Assembly (NCBI RefSeq): GCF_900129765.1 | Contig: NZ_FQWU01000002.1 | Coordinates: 1,054,001 to 1,118,000 of the forward strand | DNA from: Massilia sp. CF038 | Lineage (GTDB): Bacteria; Pseudomonadota; Gammaproteobacteria; Burkholderiales; Burkholderiaceae_D | Direction of reading: 5' to 3' | Length of the DNA stretch: 64,000 nt | Part shown: positions 6,686 through 16,203 of the stretch, in pieces | Numbering within the stretch: position 1 is the stretch's first letter | Layout: every line of letters begins with the position of its first letter | Notes under the pieces: model-generated | What the model saw: the letters and a program-made list of their open reading frames with translations, nothing else | What the model was told of the DNA's origin: nothing | Databases searched by the model: none | Program-made: the position numbers and the translations under genes

Positions 6686-9276
6686 GCCGCCTTTGCCGAT
6701 TCAAGGAAGTCCTGCGCGAAGCGCTGCAGCACGCCGCCGGCTTCATAGATCGACAGTTCTTCAGCTGTATCGAGACGGCAGGTCACCGGCACGTCCACCC
6801 GTTCGCCGTTTTTGCGATGGATGACCAGCGTCAGCGTGGCACGCGGGGTGCGCTCGCCAATCACGTCAAAGGTTTCAGTGCCGTCGATGCCCAGCGTCAG
6901 GCGGTTGACGCCCGGCTTGAACTCGAGCGGCAGCACGCCCATGCCGACCAGATTGGTGCGGTGAATGCGCTCGAAGCCTTCGGCCACGATGACTTCCACG
7001 CCGGCCAGACGCACACCCTTGGCGGCCCAGTCGCGCGAGGAACCCTGGCCGTAGTCGGCCCCGGCAATCACGATCAAGGGCTGCTTGCGCTCCATGTAGG
7101 TTTCGATGGCTTCCCACATACGTGTGACTTTGCCTTCCGGCTCGATGCGCGCCAGCGAACCTGCCTTGACCTTGCCGTCGACAAGCACCATCTCGTTCTT
7201 GAGGGTGGGATTGGCAAAGGTGGCCCGTTGCGCCGTCAGGTGGTCACCGCGGTGGGTAGCGTAGGAATTGAAGTCCTCTTCCGGCAAACCCATTTTGGCC
7301 AGGTACTCGCCGGCGGCGCTGTCAAGCATGATCGCATTCGACGGCGACAGGTGGTCGGTGGTGATGTTGTCGCCCAAAACGGCCAGCGCGCGCATGCCCT
7401 TCATGGTGCGCTCGCCTGCCAGTGCGCCTTCCCAGTACGGCGGACGGCGAATATAGGTAGTCTGCGGACGCCAGTCGTACAGAGGGCTCACTTTCAGGCC
7501 GTCGTCGGCCTGCTTGGCGAACATCGGAATGTAGACCTTGCGGAACTGCTCCGGCTTGACGCTGGCGGCGACGATCGCATCGATCTCTTCGTCGCTAGGC
7601 CAGATATCCTTGAGCGTGACTGGCTGGCCGCTGGCGTCAGTGCCCAGCACATCCTTTTCGATATCGAAGCGGATGGTGCCGGCAATCGCATACGCCACCA
7701 CCAGTGGCGGCGAGGCCAGGAAGGCCTGGTTGGCGTACGGGTGAATACGGCCATCGAAGTTGCGGTTGCCGGACAAAACCGCGGTGGCATACAGCTTGCG
7801 GTCAACCACTTCCTTCTGGATCACGGGATCGAGCGCGCCCGACATGCCATTGCACGAGGTACAGGCGTAAGCGACCACGCCAAAGCCAAGCTGCTCCAGC
7901 TCGGGCATCAGGCCAGCTTCTTCCAGGTACAGCGTCACGGTTTTGGAGCCTGGGGCAAGCGAGCTTTTCACCCATGGCTTGCGGGTCAGGCCACGTGCGT
8001 TGGCGTTACGCGCCAGCAGGCCCGCCGCAATCATGTTACGCGGGTTGTTGGTGTTGGTGCAGCTGGTGATGGCAGCGATGATGACGGCGCCGTCGGGCAT
8101 CAGACCTGGCTCGTTTTCGACCACGCCGCTGATGCCGCGCGCGGCCAGTTCCGACGTCGGCACCCTGCTATGCGGATTGGACGGACCGGCGATATTGCGC
8201 ACCACCGAAGACAGATCGAAACTGAGAACGCGCTCGTACTCGGCGGTTTTCAGGCTTTCGCCCCACAGGCCGGTGTGCTTGGCATAAGTCTCCACCAGCT
8301 TGACGGTATCGTCGTCGCGGCCCGTCAGCTTCAGATACTTGATGGTTTGCTCGTCAATGTAGAACATGGCGGCAGTCGAACCGTATTCCGGCGCCATGTT
8401 GGAAATCGTGGCGCGGTCGCCCAGTGTGAGGTGATTGGCGCCTTCGCCAAAGAACTCCAGGTAGGACGACACCACCTTCTGCTTGCGCAAAAATTCGGTC
8501 AGCGCCAGCACGGTATCGGTGGCGGTAATGCCAGGTTGCGGTTTGCCCGTCAGTTCGACGCCAATAATGTCCGGCAGGCGCATCCACGAGGCGCGGCCCA
8601 GCATCACGCTTTCCGCTTCCAGGCCGCCCACGCCGATGGCGATGACGCCCAAGGCGTCCACCATCGGGGTGTGCGAGTCGGTGCCGACCAGCGTATCCGG
8701 GAAGGCCACGCCGTCCTGCGCCTGGATCACGGGCGACATGCGTTCCAGATTGATCTGGTGCAGGATGCCGTTCCCGGGCGGGATCACATCCACGTTCTTG
8801 AAGGCTTTCTTGGTCCAGTTGATGAAGTCGAAGCGGTCTTCGTTGCGGCGGTCTTCGATGGCGCGGTTCTTGTCAAAGGCGTCAGGGTCAAAGCCCCCGC
8901 ATTCAACAGCCAGCGAATGGTCAACCACAAGCTGGGTCGGCACCACCGGATTGACGGCAGCCGGATCGCCGCCTTGCAGGGCAATGGCGTCGCGCAGACC
9001 GGCCAGATCGACCAGCGCGGTCTGGCCCAGAATGTCGTGGCACACCACGCGTGCCGGGAACCATGGGAAGTCCAGATCGCGGCGGCGCTCGATCAATTGC
9101 GTGAGCGACGCGTCGAGCGTGGCCGGGTCGCAGCGGCGCACCAGGTTTTCTGCCAGCACGCGCGAGGTATAAGGCAGCTTGGCATACGCGCCAGGCGCAA
9201 TGGCGTCGACAGCGGCGCGCGCATCAAAGTAATCGAGCTGCGTGCCGGGTAAAGGTTTGCGGTGAAGGGTATTCAT
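6682..9276 (-). CDS. acnD: Fe/S-dependent 2-methylcitrate dehydratase AcnD
   Basis: 864 residues, an aconitase-A-like enzyme. The three iron-sulfur ligands are visible: Cys in SCTNTNNPRN (about residue 405) and two in YACTSCNGMSG (about 470 and 473). The C-terminal swivel domain carries GADYGQGSSRDWAAKG. Location between prpC and prpF, rather than near general aconitase genes, identifies it as AcnD. AcnD replaces the cofactor-free dehydratase PrpD and needs PrpF. It starts 10 bases after the prpC stop, with AAGG in the prpC tail as ribosome site. No prpD was seen in the window. Confidence 0.95.
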   Translation of the reverse strand: MNTLHRKPLPGTQLDYFDARAAVDAIAPGAYAKLPYTSRVLAENLVRRCDPATLDASLTQLIERRRDLDFPWFPARVVCHDILGQTALVDLAGLRDAIALQGGDPAAVNPVVPTQLVVDHSLAVECGGFDPDAFDKNRAIEDRRNEDRFDFINWTKKAFKNVDVIPPGNGILHQINLERMSPVIQAQDGVAFPDTLVGTDSHTPMVDALGVIAIGVGGLEAESVMLGRASWMRLPDIIGVELTGKPQPGITATDTVLALTEFLRKQKVVSSYLEFFGEGANHLTLGDRATISNMAPEYGSTAAMFYIDEQTIKYLKLTGRDDDTVKLVETYAKHTGLWGESLKTAEYERVLSFDLSSVVRNIAGPSNPHSRVPTSELAARGISGVVENEPGLMPDGAVIIAAITSCTNTNNPRNMIAAGLLARNANARGLTRKPWVKSSLAPGSKTVTLYLEEAGLMPELEQLGFGVVAYACTSCNGMSGALDPVIQKEVVDRKLYATAVLSGNRNFDGRIHPYANQAFLASPPLVVAYAIAGTIRFDIEKDVLGTDASGQPVTLKDIWPSDEEIDAIVAASVKPEQFRKVYIPMFAKQADDGLKVSPLYDWRPQTTYIRRPPYWEGALAGERTMKGMRALAVLGDNITTDHLSPSNAIMLDSAAGEYLAKMGLPEEDFNSYATHRGDHLTAQRATFANPTLKNEMVLVDGKVKAGSLARIEPEGKVTRMWEAIETYMERKQPLIVIAGADYGQGSSRDWAAKGVRLAGVEVIVAEGFERIHRTNLVGMGVLPLEFKPGVNRLTLGIDGTETFDVIGERTPRATLTLVIHRKNGERVDVPVTCRLDTAEELSIYEAGGVLQRFAQDFLESAKAA

Positions 9277-9285
9277 GCGTTAGCC

Positions 9286-10440
9286 TTATTTGCGTTCGGA
9301 GATCGGCAGGAACTTGAGGTCGTCCGGACCAACATAGTTTGCGCTTGGGCGAATGATCTTGTTGTCGATGCGCTGCTCCACCACGTGGGCAGCCCAGCCG
9401 GATGTGCGTGAAATGACGAACAGCGGTGTGAACATCGCAGTTGGCACCCCCATCATGTGGTACGACACGGCCGAGAACCAGTCCAGATTGGGGAACATCT
9501 TTTTGACTTCCCACATGACCGATTCAAGACGCTCGGCGATATCAAACATCTTCATCGAGCCCGCTTCCTGCGACAGCGAACGCGCCACTTCCTTGATGAC
9601 CTTGTTGCGCGGGTCGGACACGGTGTACACCGGATGACCGAAGCCGATCACCACTTCCTTGTTGGCCACACGGTTGCGGATATCGGCTTCGGCTTCGTCG
9701 GCGTTCTCGTAGCGTTCCTGAATTTCAAGCGCGACTTCGTTGGCGCCGCCATGCTTGGGTCCGCGCAGCGCGCCAATCGCACCGGTGATGGCCGAATGAA
9801 TGTCGGAACCGGTACCGGCGATCACACGGGCGGTGAAGGTGGAGGCGTTGAATTCATGTTCCGCATACAGGATCAGCGAAGTGTGCATCGCCTTGACCCA
9901 CGAGTCGGACGGCTTTTCGCCATGCAGCAGGTGCAGGAAGTGGCCACCGATCGAGTCGTCATCGGTTTCGGTTTCGATGCGCTTGCCATTGTGGCTGAAG
10001 TGGTACCAGTACAGCAGCATCGAACCAAATGACGCCATCAGGCGGTCGGCAATGGCGCGCGCACCGGGAATATTGTGGTCGTCCTTTTCTGGCAGCACGC
10101 AGCCCAGCGTGGACACGCCCGTGCGCATCACGTCCATCGGGTGGGCCGACGCGGGCAGCGCTTCCAGCGCGGACTTGACCGCCTGCGGCAGACCGCGCAT
10201 CGACTTCAGGTGCGCCTTGTAGCCTTTCAGTTCAGCCGCATTGGGCAGTTTGCCATGCACCAGCAGGAAGGCGATTTCTTCGAACTCGCAGCTGTCGGCC
10301 ACGTCGAGAATGTCGTAGCCGCGATAGTGCAGATCGTTGCCGGTCTTGCCGACCGAGCACAGGGCAGTGTTACCTGCGGTGACGCCGGACAGGGCAACGG
10401 ATTTTTTTGGCTTGAATGCCGGGGCTTGTACTTCACTCAT
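9286..10440 (-). CDS. prpC: 2-methylcitrate synthase
   Basis: 384 residues from the ATG at 10440, which has AGGAG about 10 bases upstream. The open frame continues further upstream but through a palindromic repeat, so longer starts are rejected. Citrate-synthase motifs are present: [11 protein letters not shown] near the N-terminus, [30 protein letters not shown] and the catalytic GFGHPVY region. It condenses propionyl-CoA with oxaloacetate. Operon position between prpB and acnD distinguishes it from the TCA-cycle citrate synthase. Confidence 0.95.
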   Translation of the reverse strand: MSEVQAPAFKPKKSVALSGVTAGNTALCSVGKTGNDLHYRGYDILDVADSCEFEEIAFLLVHGKLPNAAELKGYKAHLKSMRGLPQAVKSALEALPASAHPMDVMRTGVSTLGCVLPEKDDHNIPGARAIADRLMASFGSMLLYWYHFSHNGKRIETETDDDSIGGHFLHLLHGEKPSDSWVKAMHTSLILYAEHEFNASTFTARVIAGTGSDIHSAITGAIGALRGPKHGGANEVALEIQERYENADEAEADIRNRVANKEVVIGFGHPVYTVSDPRNKVIKEVARSLSQEAGSMKMFDIAERLESVMWEVKKMFPNLDWFSAVSYHMMGVPTAMFTPLFVISRTSGWAAHVVEQRIDNKIIRPSANYVGPDDLKFLPISERK

Positions 10441-10500
10441 TTGTGGGTCTCCTGGGATGATGGGGATGATTGAGGCAAAGGCACCGTTTGTCGCTACGCC

Positions 10501-10600
10501 GTCGTCCTCGCGCAGGCGGGGACCCATGGCAATGCAACGCAGAGAAGACGTTCTTCTCTGCGTTGGCGCGCCATGGGTGCCCGCCTGCGCGAGCACGATG
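10501..10600. repeat. palindromic intergenic element (REPIN-like), copy 3, inside the prp operon
   Basis: Outer arms GTCCTCGCGCAGGCGGGGAC and the inverse GCCCGCCTGCGCGAGCACGA enclose an unrelated, perfect inner inverted repeat: AACGCAGAGAAGA, a CGT centre, then TCTTCTCTGCGTT. The whole 100 bases could fold into one long hairpin in the prpB-prpC intergenic mRNA. Confidence 0.85.
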
Positions 10601-10627
10601 TGGGAACGGTCACCGGTGCCACCGCCA

Positions 10628-11515
10628 TTATTTTTTCTGCGCGGCGAACAGCGCGTCGAGCTTTTGCTCGAAATCGTGATAATTGATGCGTTCGTACAGT
10701 TCCATGCGGGTCTGCATGGTGTCGACCACGTTCTTCTGGGTGCCGTCGCGGCGAATCGCCCCGTACACATTCTCGGCCGCCTTGTTCATGGCGCGGAAGG
10801 CCGACAGCGGATACAGCACCAGACCCACATCGGCGCTCTTCAATTCGTCGGTGGTAAACAGTGGCGTCGCGCCAAATTCGGTGATGTTCGCCAGTACCGG
10901 CACCTTGACGGCGTTGGCGAAGGTTTTGTACATGGCCAGATCGGTGATCGCCTCCGGGAAGATCATGTCGGCGCCAGCTTCCACGCAGGCCATGGCGCGG
11001 TCAAGCGCCGATTCCAGACCTTCCACGGCCAGCGCGTCGGTGCGGGCCATGATCACGAAGTCGTCGTCGGTGCGGGCGTCGACGGCTGCCTTGATGCGGT
11101 CAACCATCTCCTGCTTGGTGACGATCTCCTTGCCAGGACGATGGCCGCAACGCTTGGCGCCCACCTGGTCTTCGATGTGCATCGCGGCGGCGCCAAACTT
11201 GATCATCGACTTGACGGTGCGCGCCACGTTGAAGGCGGAGGCGCCAAAACCGGTATCCACATCAACCAGCAGCGGCAGATCGCACACGTCGGTGATGCGG
11301 CGCACGTCGGTCAGTACGTCGTCCAGATTCGAGATGCCCAGGTCGGGCAGGCCCAGCGAACCGGCTGCAACGCCACCGCCGGACAGGTAAATCGCCCTGA
11401 AACCTGCACGCTTGGCCAGCAAGGCGTGGTTGGCGTTGATCGCGCCCACCACCTGCAGTGGCGATTCTTCTTGGACGGCTTTGCGGAACGCGGCGCCTGG
11501 GGAGTACTTGGTCAT
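10628..11515 (-). CDS. prpB: methylisocitrate lyase
   Basis: 295 residues from the ATG at 11515, with AAGGA upstream. Frames extending further upstream cross the sigma-54 promoter and are rejected. Motifs of the isocitrate-lyase/PEP-mutase superfamily are visible: [46 protein letters not shown] with the catalytic KRCGH, and MARTDA. It cleaves 2-methylisocitrate to pyruvate and succinate. First gene of the minus-strand prp operon. A palindromic element separates it from prpC. Confidence 0.96.
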   Translation of the reverse strand: MTKYSPGAAFRKAVQEESPLQVVGAINANHALLAKRAGFRAIYLSGGGVAAGSLGLPDLGISNLDDVLTDVRRITDVCDLPLLVDVDTGFGASAFNVARTVKSMIKFGAAAMHIEDQVGAKRCGHRPGKEIVTKQEMVDRIKAAVDARTDDDFVIMARTDALAVEGLESALDRAMACVEAGADMIFPEAITDLAMYKTFANAVKVPVLANITEFGATPLFTTDELKSADVGLVLYPLSAFRAMNKAAENVYGAIRRDGTQKNVVDTMQTRMELYERINYHDFEQKLDALFAAQKK

Positions 11516-11551
11516 GAATGGTCCTTGGTGCGTGGAGGAATGCCATTCCAA

Positions 11552-11568
11552 TTGCAAGCAACGTGCCA
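11552..11568 (-). promoter_or_regulatory. sigma-54 (-24/-12) promoter of prpBC-acnD-prpF
   Basis: On the minus strand the sequence is TGGCAC, five bases, TTGCAA, a full match to the RpoN consensus (TGGCAC-N5-TTGCA). It sits 37 bases before the prpB ATG and opposite the sigma-54 activator gene prpR, so its assignment is strong. Confidence 0.92.
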
Positions 11569-11632
11569 TGGGTAACGCAACAGTAAAAGCATATGAAATC
11601 AAGCACTTGCAAAATTGCACGCCAGACCAAAT

Positions 11633-11700
11633 TGAAACGTGAAACAAAAATGAAACACTCCGATGAAACACAAGAATGGAAATCGCGCTAGAATTGAAAC
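11633..11700. promoter_or_regulatory. candidate PrpR upstream activating region: five TGAAAC repeats
   Basis: TGAAAC occurs at 11633, 11640, 11651, 11664 and 11695, all in the same orientation. They lie 65-130 bases upstream of the -24 element of the prpB promoter, and the last copy directly precedes the prpR ATG. Position is right for enhancer binding by PrpR and for autoregulation. That PrpR binds these repeats is inference. Confidence 0.5.
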
Positions 11701-13287
11701 ATGAACCTGCCCCGCAACAGCACCGACAATCCGGACACACCTGTCATCTGGACGGTGTCCGTCTCCCGGCTGTCCGACCTGTTTCGCGACATCACACTTG
11801 AATACGACCACCTGGCCTCGATCGAGCCGGTCAACCTGGGTTTTGACGACGCCGCCCGCTACATTCGCGAGCGCATGGCAACGGAACGCTGCGATGTAGT
11901 CATCGCGGCGGGATCGAACGCCGCCTATCTCAAGGGCCGCGTTTCGGTCCCGGTGGTCATTGCCAAGGCCAGCGGCTTCGACGTGATGCAGGCGCTGGCC
12001 CGCGCGCGCCGCGTGTCGAACCGGATCGGCGTGATCACCTATCAGGAACAGCTGCCGCAACTGGCAGAATTCGCCTCCACCTTCGGCGTTGACATCGCCC
12101 AGCGCACCTACGTGACGGAGGAAGACGCACGGGCGCAGATCAACGACCTGAAAGCAGCGGGAATCGAAGCCATTGTCGGCGCCGGCCTGATTACCGATCT
12201 GGCCGAGGAAGCCGGTTTGACCGGTGTCTTCGTCTATTCCGCCACGTCGATCCGCCAGGCCTTTGACGACGCGCTCGAAATGGCACGCCTGACCCAGCTC
12301 GAATCGAACCGCGGCCGCCGCACCGTGGTGGCCGACACCTTGCGCGCCAAGCATGGCCTGAACGATCTGCGCGGCGACTCGGCCGCCATGGAAACGCTGC
12401 GCCAGGCCGTGGTGCTGTACGCCCGCTCGCCGGCAACAGTACTGATCGACGGCGAAACGGGCACCGGCAAAGAGCTGGTGGCGCAGGCGATTCACCGCGA
12501 GGGGCCGCGCAGCCTGGGACCAAACCGGCCCTTCGTGGCTGTCAATTGCGGCGCCATCGCCGAATCGCTGCTCGAATCGGAACTGTTCGGTCACGAGGAA
12601 GGCGCGTTTACTGGTGCGCGCCGCGGTGGCCATGCTGGTTTGTTCGAGGCAGCCAACCGTGGCACCTTGTTCCTGGACGAGATCGGTGAAATGCCCCTGC
12701 CACTGCAAACCCGCTTGCTGCGCGTGCTGGAAGAGCGGGAAGTGGTGCGGGTGGGCGGCACGCGCCCCATTGCGGTTGACGTACGGGTGATCAGCGCCAC
12801 CCATTGCGACCTGGAGGCGCGGGTGCGCGAAGGCCGCTTCCGGGCTGACTTGTTCTATCGGCTGGCTGTATTGCGCCTGTCACTGGCGCCCCTGCGTGCG
12901 CGCACGGCCGATATTGCGCCATTGGCAGAATGGTCGCTCAAGAATGCGCTGGCAGCGCTTGGGGCGCGGCCGCATCCAAATCTGCATGCGGAAGTGATGG
13001 CGTGCGCGCCGCTGCTTGAACGCTATGACTGGCCAGGCAATGTGCGCGAACTGCGCAACCTGACCGAGCGCCTGGCGCTGTTTCTGGCGGCCGAGCCGCT
13101 GCAGGCGCTGACGCCGGCGTTTGTGATGGCGCTGGCGCCAGAATTGCAGCGAGGCGTGGCAGTCCTTTCATCTGCTGATGAAGAAAGCGTGGAGCAAGTG
13201 CTGGCCCGCTTTGGCGGACGACGTGACGAAGCCGCGCGCCATCTTGGGATTAGCCGTACTACCCTGTGGCGCAAACTCAAGAAATAG
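11701..13287 (+). CDS. prpR: sigma-54-dependent propionate catabolism activator PrpR
   Basis: 528 residues. Residues 1-200 form the PrpR sensor domain, which in the family binds 2-methylcitrate. An AAA+ domain follows with Walker A GETGTGKE (about 250) and the sigma-54 contact loop GAFTGA (about 301), intact. The C-terminal Fis-type helix-turn-helix reads [19 protein letters not shown]. The gene diverges from prpB across 185 bases containing the RpoN promoter. The Shine-Dalgarno before the ATG is poor, and TGAAAC overlaps that position, consistent with low, autoregulated expression. Confidence 0.95.
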   Translation: MNLPRNSTDNPDTPVIWTVSVSRLSDLFRDITLEYDHLASIEPVNLGFDDAARYIRERMATERCDVVIAAGSNAAYLKGRVSVPVVIAKASGFDVMQALARARRVSNRIGVITYQEQLPQLAEFASTFGVDIAQRTYVTEEDARAQINDLKAAGIEAIVGAGLITDLAEEAGLTGVFVYSATSIRQAFDDALEMARLTQLESNRGRRTVVADTLRAKHGLNDLRGDSAAMETLRQAVVLYARSPATVLIDGETGTGKELVAQAIHREGPRSLGPNRPFVAVNCGAIAESLLESELFGHEEGAFTGARRGGHAGLFEAANRGTLFLDEIGEMPLPLQTRLLRVLEEREVVRVGGTRPIAVDVRVISATHCDLEARVREGRFRADLFYRLAVLRLSLAPLRARTADIAPLAEWSLKNALAALGARPHPNLHAEVMACAPLLERYDWPGNVRELRNLTERLALFLAAEPLQALTPAFVMALAPELQRGVAVLSSADEESVEQVLARFGGRRDEAARHLGISRTTLWRKLKK

Positions 13288-13300
13288 CACGTGTACTCAC

Positions 13301-13395
13301 CACTACATCATCCTCGCGAAGGCGGGGATCCATTCCATGTCGCCGAAGTTGTTCAGCATGGTATGGGTCCCCGCCTTCGCGAGGACGATGTAGTG
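13301..13395. repeat. palindromic intergenic element (REPIN-like), copy 4
   Basis: Bounded by CACTAC on the left and GTAGTG on the right, with arms CCTCGCGAAGGCGGGGATCC and GGGTCCCCGCCTTCGCGAGG. It begins 13 bases after the prpR stop. The terminal GTAG tetranucleotide is a feature known from REP families mobilised by RAYT transposases, but no such gene is visible here. Confidence 0.85.
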
Positions 13396-13543
13396 GTTTT
13401 GCTTTATGTCGTTGCAAATAATGTATATACAAGCATAAAATCATTCGTTCCATTTTTATAACGGCGCGACTATGATCCGCCCTTTTCAAAAACCGGACGC
13501 GGCGCCCACGAGGTGCCACGCGCGCCGGGCCTCGGAGGCTTCC

Positions 13544-14920
13544 ATGTCAGCAGCATCGCAACCCGCACTGTTCAACCTGATCGGCAATACCCCGCTGATC
13601 GAAGTGACCCGCATTGACACCGGCCCTTGCCGGCTGTTCCTGAAACTCGAAAGCCAGAATCCCGGCGGCTCCATCAAGGACCGCATCGGCCGCGCCATGA
13701 TCGAGGCTGCCGAAAAAGACGGCCGCCTGAAACCGGGCGGCACCGTGGTCGAAGCCACGGCCGGCAATACCGGCCTTGGCCTGGCGCTGGTCGCGCGCAT
13801 CAAGGGCTACCGTGTGGTCCTGGTCGTGCCGGATAAAATGGCGATTGAAAAAGTGCTGCACCTGAAAGCCCTGGGCGCCGAAATTCACCTGACCCGCTCC
13901 GACGTGGGCAAAGGCCACCCCGAGTACTATCAGGACCTGGCCGCCAAAATCGCCAGCGAAATCCCCGGCTCCTGGTTTGCCGACCAGTTCAACAACCCAG
14001 CCAATCCACTCGCGCACGAGACCACCACCGGCCCCGAATTGTGGGAGCAGTCCGGACACGAGCTCGATGCCATCGTGGTCGGCGTGGGTTCCTCGGGCAC
14101 CCTGACCGGGCTGTCCAACTACTTTAAGAACGTGCAGCCGAATCTGGAATTCGTGCTGGCCGACCCCAAGGGGTCGATCCTGGCGGACTATATCAATACG
14201 GGTGTGCTGCGCGACGACGCCGGCTCGTGGGCAGTGGAAGGCATCGGCGAAGACTTCATTCCCGCCATCGCCGACCTGTCGCGCGTGAAAAAAGCCTACA
14301 CCATCGACGATGAAGAAAGCTTCAACACCGCACGCCTGCTCCTGAGCCAGGAAGGCATTCTGGCTGGTTCCTCGTCCGGCACGTTGCTGGCCACCGCCCT
14401 GCGCTACTGCCGCGAGCAAACCACGCCAAAGAACGTGGTCACCTTCGTGTGCGACACCGGCACGCGCTACCTGACCAAGGTCTACAGCAATGGCTGGATG
14501 GCCGACCAGGGCTTGCTGGTACGCCCTACCCTGGGCGACCTGCGCGATCTGATCGGACGCCGCTTCGACGAAGGCGACGTGGTGTCGGTCTCCCCATCGG
14601 ACACGCTGATGACGGCATTTAATCGCATGCGCAGCGCCGACCTGGCGCAGCTGCCGGTGATCGACAATGGCCAGCTGGCTGGTATCATCGACGAATCGGA
14701 CTTGCTGCTGCATGTTGCCAACGACCCGGCCCGGTTCCAGAGCCTGGTCGGCAGCACCATGACGGCGCAGCTGCAAACCCTGCTGCCGACAGCGAGCATG
14801 GAACAGCTGCGCAAGATCCTCGACCACGGTCTGACGGCAGTAATCAGCGATGGCCAGCGTTTCTATGGTCTGATCACCCGCTTCGACCTTCTTAACCATT
14901 TGCGCAGGACTGTATCGTGA
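13544..14920 (+). CDS. cbs: cystathionine beta-synthase
   Basis: 458 residues from the ATG at 13544, six bases after GGAGG. The frame is open further upstream but without a better ribosome site. Fold-type II PLP enzyme: Schiff-base Lys in GGSIKDRIG (about residue 45), AGNTGLG, and phosphate-binding GSSGTL. The C-terminal 130 residues (from about 327) form a pair of CBS domains, VVSVSPSDTLMTAFNRM and DHGLTAVISDGQ. These separate it from plain cysteine synthase. It joins serine and homocysteine. It is translationally coupled to the next gene (GTGA), so the pair forms a reverse transsulfuration unit. Confidence 0.88.
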   Translation: MSAASQPALFNLIGNTPLIEVTRIDTGPCRLFLKLESQNPGGSIKDRIGRAMIEAAEKDGRLKPGGTVVEATAGNTGLGLALVARIKGYRVVLVVPDKMAIEKVLHLKALGAEIHLTRSDVGKGHPEYYQDLAAKIASEIPGSWFADQFNNPANPLAHETTTGPELWEQSGHELDAIVVGVGSSGTLTGLSNYFKNVQPNLEFVLADPKGSILADYINTGVLRDDAGSWAVEGIGEDFIPAIADLSRVKKAYTIDDEESFNTARLLLSQEGILAGSSSGTLLATALRYCREQTTPKNVVTFVCDTGTRYLTKVYSNGWMADQGLLVRPTLGDLRDLIGRRFDEGDVVSVSPSDTLMTAFNRMRSADLAQLPVIDNGQLAGIIDESDLLLHVANDPARFQSLVGSTMTAQLQTLLPTASMEQLRKILDHGLTAVISDGQRFYGLITRFDLLNHLRRTVS

Positions 14921-16095
14921 CCGACTCCAATACCAAAAAACATATTGCCACCCGCGTCATCCACGGTGGCCAGTCGCCCGACCCGACCACCGGCGCGGTG
15001 ATGCCGCCAATTTACGCGACTTCGACCTTCGTGCAGGAGAGCCCGGGCGTGCACAAGGGCCTGGATTACGGCCGCTCGCACAATCCGACCCGCTGGGCGC
15101 TGGAGCGCTGCGTGGCCGACCTCGAAAGCGGCTCGCAGGCATTTGCCTTCGCTTCCGGCCTGGCCGCCATTTCCAGCGTGCTCGAACTGGCCGACAGCGG
15201 TTCGCACATCATCGCCGGCGACGACATGTATGGCGGCACCTACCGCCTGTTCGAACGCGTGCGCAAGCGCAGCGCCGGTCATGAATTTACCTACGTCGAC
15301 CTGACCAATCCGGAAGCACTGCTGGCGGCGATTCGCCCCGAGACCAAAATGGTCTGGATCGAAACGCCCACCAACCCGATGCTCAAGCTGGCCGATCTGG
15401 CCGCGATTGCGAAAATCTGCCGCGAGCGCGGCATCATCAGCGTGTGCGACAACACCTTCGCCAGCCCGATCGTGCAGCGCCCGCTGGAATTCGGCATCGA
15501 CATCGTGGTCCACTCGACCACCAAGTACATGAACGGCCACTCGGACATCATTGGTGGCGTGGCCGTCGCCGGCACCGCCCCGCACCAGCTGGAACTGGCC
15601 GAAAAAATCGGCTTTCTGCAAAACTCGGTGGGCGCAATCCAGGGACCGTTCGACAGCTTCCTGGTCCTGCGCGGCATCAAGACGCTGGCGCTGCGCCTGG
15701 AGCGCCATTGCGCCAGCGCGCTGGCGCTGGCGCAGTGGCTGGAACAGGAGCCCAAGGTCGGCAAGGTGTTTTACCCGGGCCTGGCGTCGCATCCACAGCA
15801 CGAACTGGCCAAGCGCCAGATGAACGGCTTTGGCGGCATCATCTCGATTCAGCTCGACACCGATCTGGCGGGCGCGCGCCGCTTCCTGGAACGCTGCGAA
15901 GTGTTCACCCTGGCCGAGAGCCTGGGTGGGGTGGAAAGTCTGATCGAGCACCCGGCGCTGATGACCCATGCCACCATCCCGCCCGCGCAGCGCGCGCTGC
16001 TGGGCATTACCGATGGCCTGATCCGGTTGTCGGTCGGCGTCGAGCACGTCGACGACCTGCGCCAGGATCTGGTCAACGCCCTGGCAGCGATTTAA
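14917..16095 (+). CDS. cystathionine gamma-lyase-like PLP enzyme
   Basis: 392 residues of the Cys/Met-metabolism PLP family: IHGGQSPDPTTGAVMPPIYA at the start, DYGRSHNPTRWALE, and the PLP lysine in HSTTKYMNGHSD (about 203). The start codon is GTG at 14917, overlapping the TGA of cbs. Pairing with cystathionine beta-synthase favours gamma-lyase (cystathionine to cysteine). Sequence alone does not exclude cystathionine gamma-synthase or methionine gamma-lyase activity. Confidence 0.88.
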   Translation: MTDSNTKKHIATRVIHGGQSPDPTTGAVMPPIYATSTFVQESPGVHKGLDYGRSHNPTRWALERCVADLESGSQAFAFASGLAAISSVLELADSGSHIIAGDDMYGGTYRLFERVRKRSAGHEFTYVDLTNPEALLAAIRPETKMVWIETPTNPMLKLADLAAIAKICRERGIISVCDNTFASPIVQRPLEFGIDIVVHSTTKYMNGHSDIIGGVAVAGTAPHQLELAEKIGFLQNSVGAIQGPFDSFLVLRGIKTLALRLERHCASALALAQWLEQEPKVGKVFYPGLASHPQHELAKRQMNGFGGIISIQLDTDLAGARRFLERCEVFTLAESLGGVESLIEHPALMTHATIPPAQRALLGITDGLIRLSVGVEHVDDLRQDLVNALAAI

Positions 16096-16101
16096 GCGAT
16101 C

Positions 16102-16129
16102 AGGCAGGCGCACAACAATGCGCCTGCCT
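16102..16129 (+). terminator. strong hairpin after the transsulfuration operon
   Basis: A perfect 11-bp stem, AGGCAGGCGCA with TGCGCCTGCCT, encloses the loop CAACAA, beginning 7 bases after the stop. No T-run follows, so it may act as an mRNA 3'-end stabiliser or a weak terminator. Confidence 0.5.
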
Positions 16130-16167
16130 CGCCGCAATATTTATTTGTGTGCAACTTTGATTTGATA

Positions 16168-16185
16168 GAATAGCATCTTCTATTC
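16168..16185. promoter_or_regulatory. candidate operator: inverted repeat upstream of the MoxR operon
   Basis: GAATAG, six bases, CTATTC lies 19-36 bases before the ATG of the MoxR gene and overlaps a TAGAAT (16166-16171) that could be a -10 element. No convincing -35 was found. Function is inferred only from position. Confidence 0.35.
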
Positions 16186-16203
16186 CTTTTTATCACTGTT
16201 GCC

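Noticed and set aside
6667-9252. 861-codon open frame on the plus strand opposite acnD
   Set aside because: Shadow of the aconitase-type gene, with composition typical of antisense GC-rich DNA.
10441-10770. N-terminal extension of prpC
   Set aside because: It would translate a palindromic intergenic element; the ATG at 10440 has a good Shine-Dalgarno and matches the family length.
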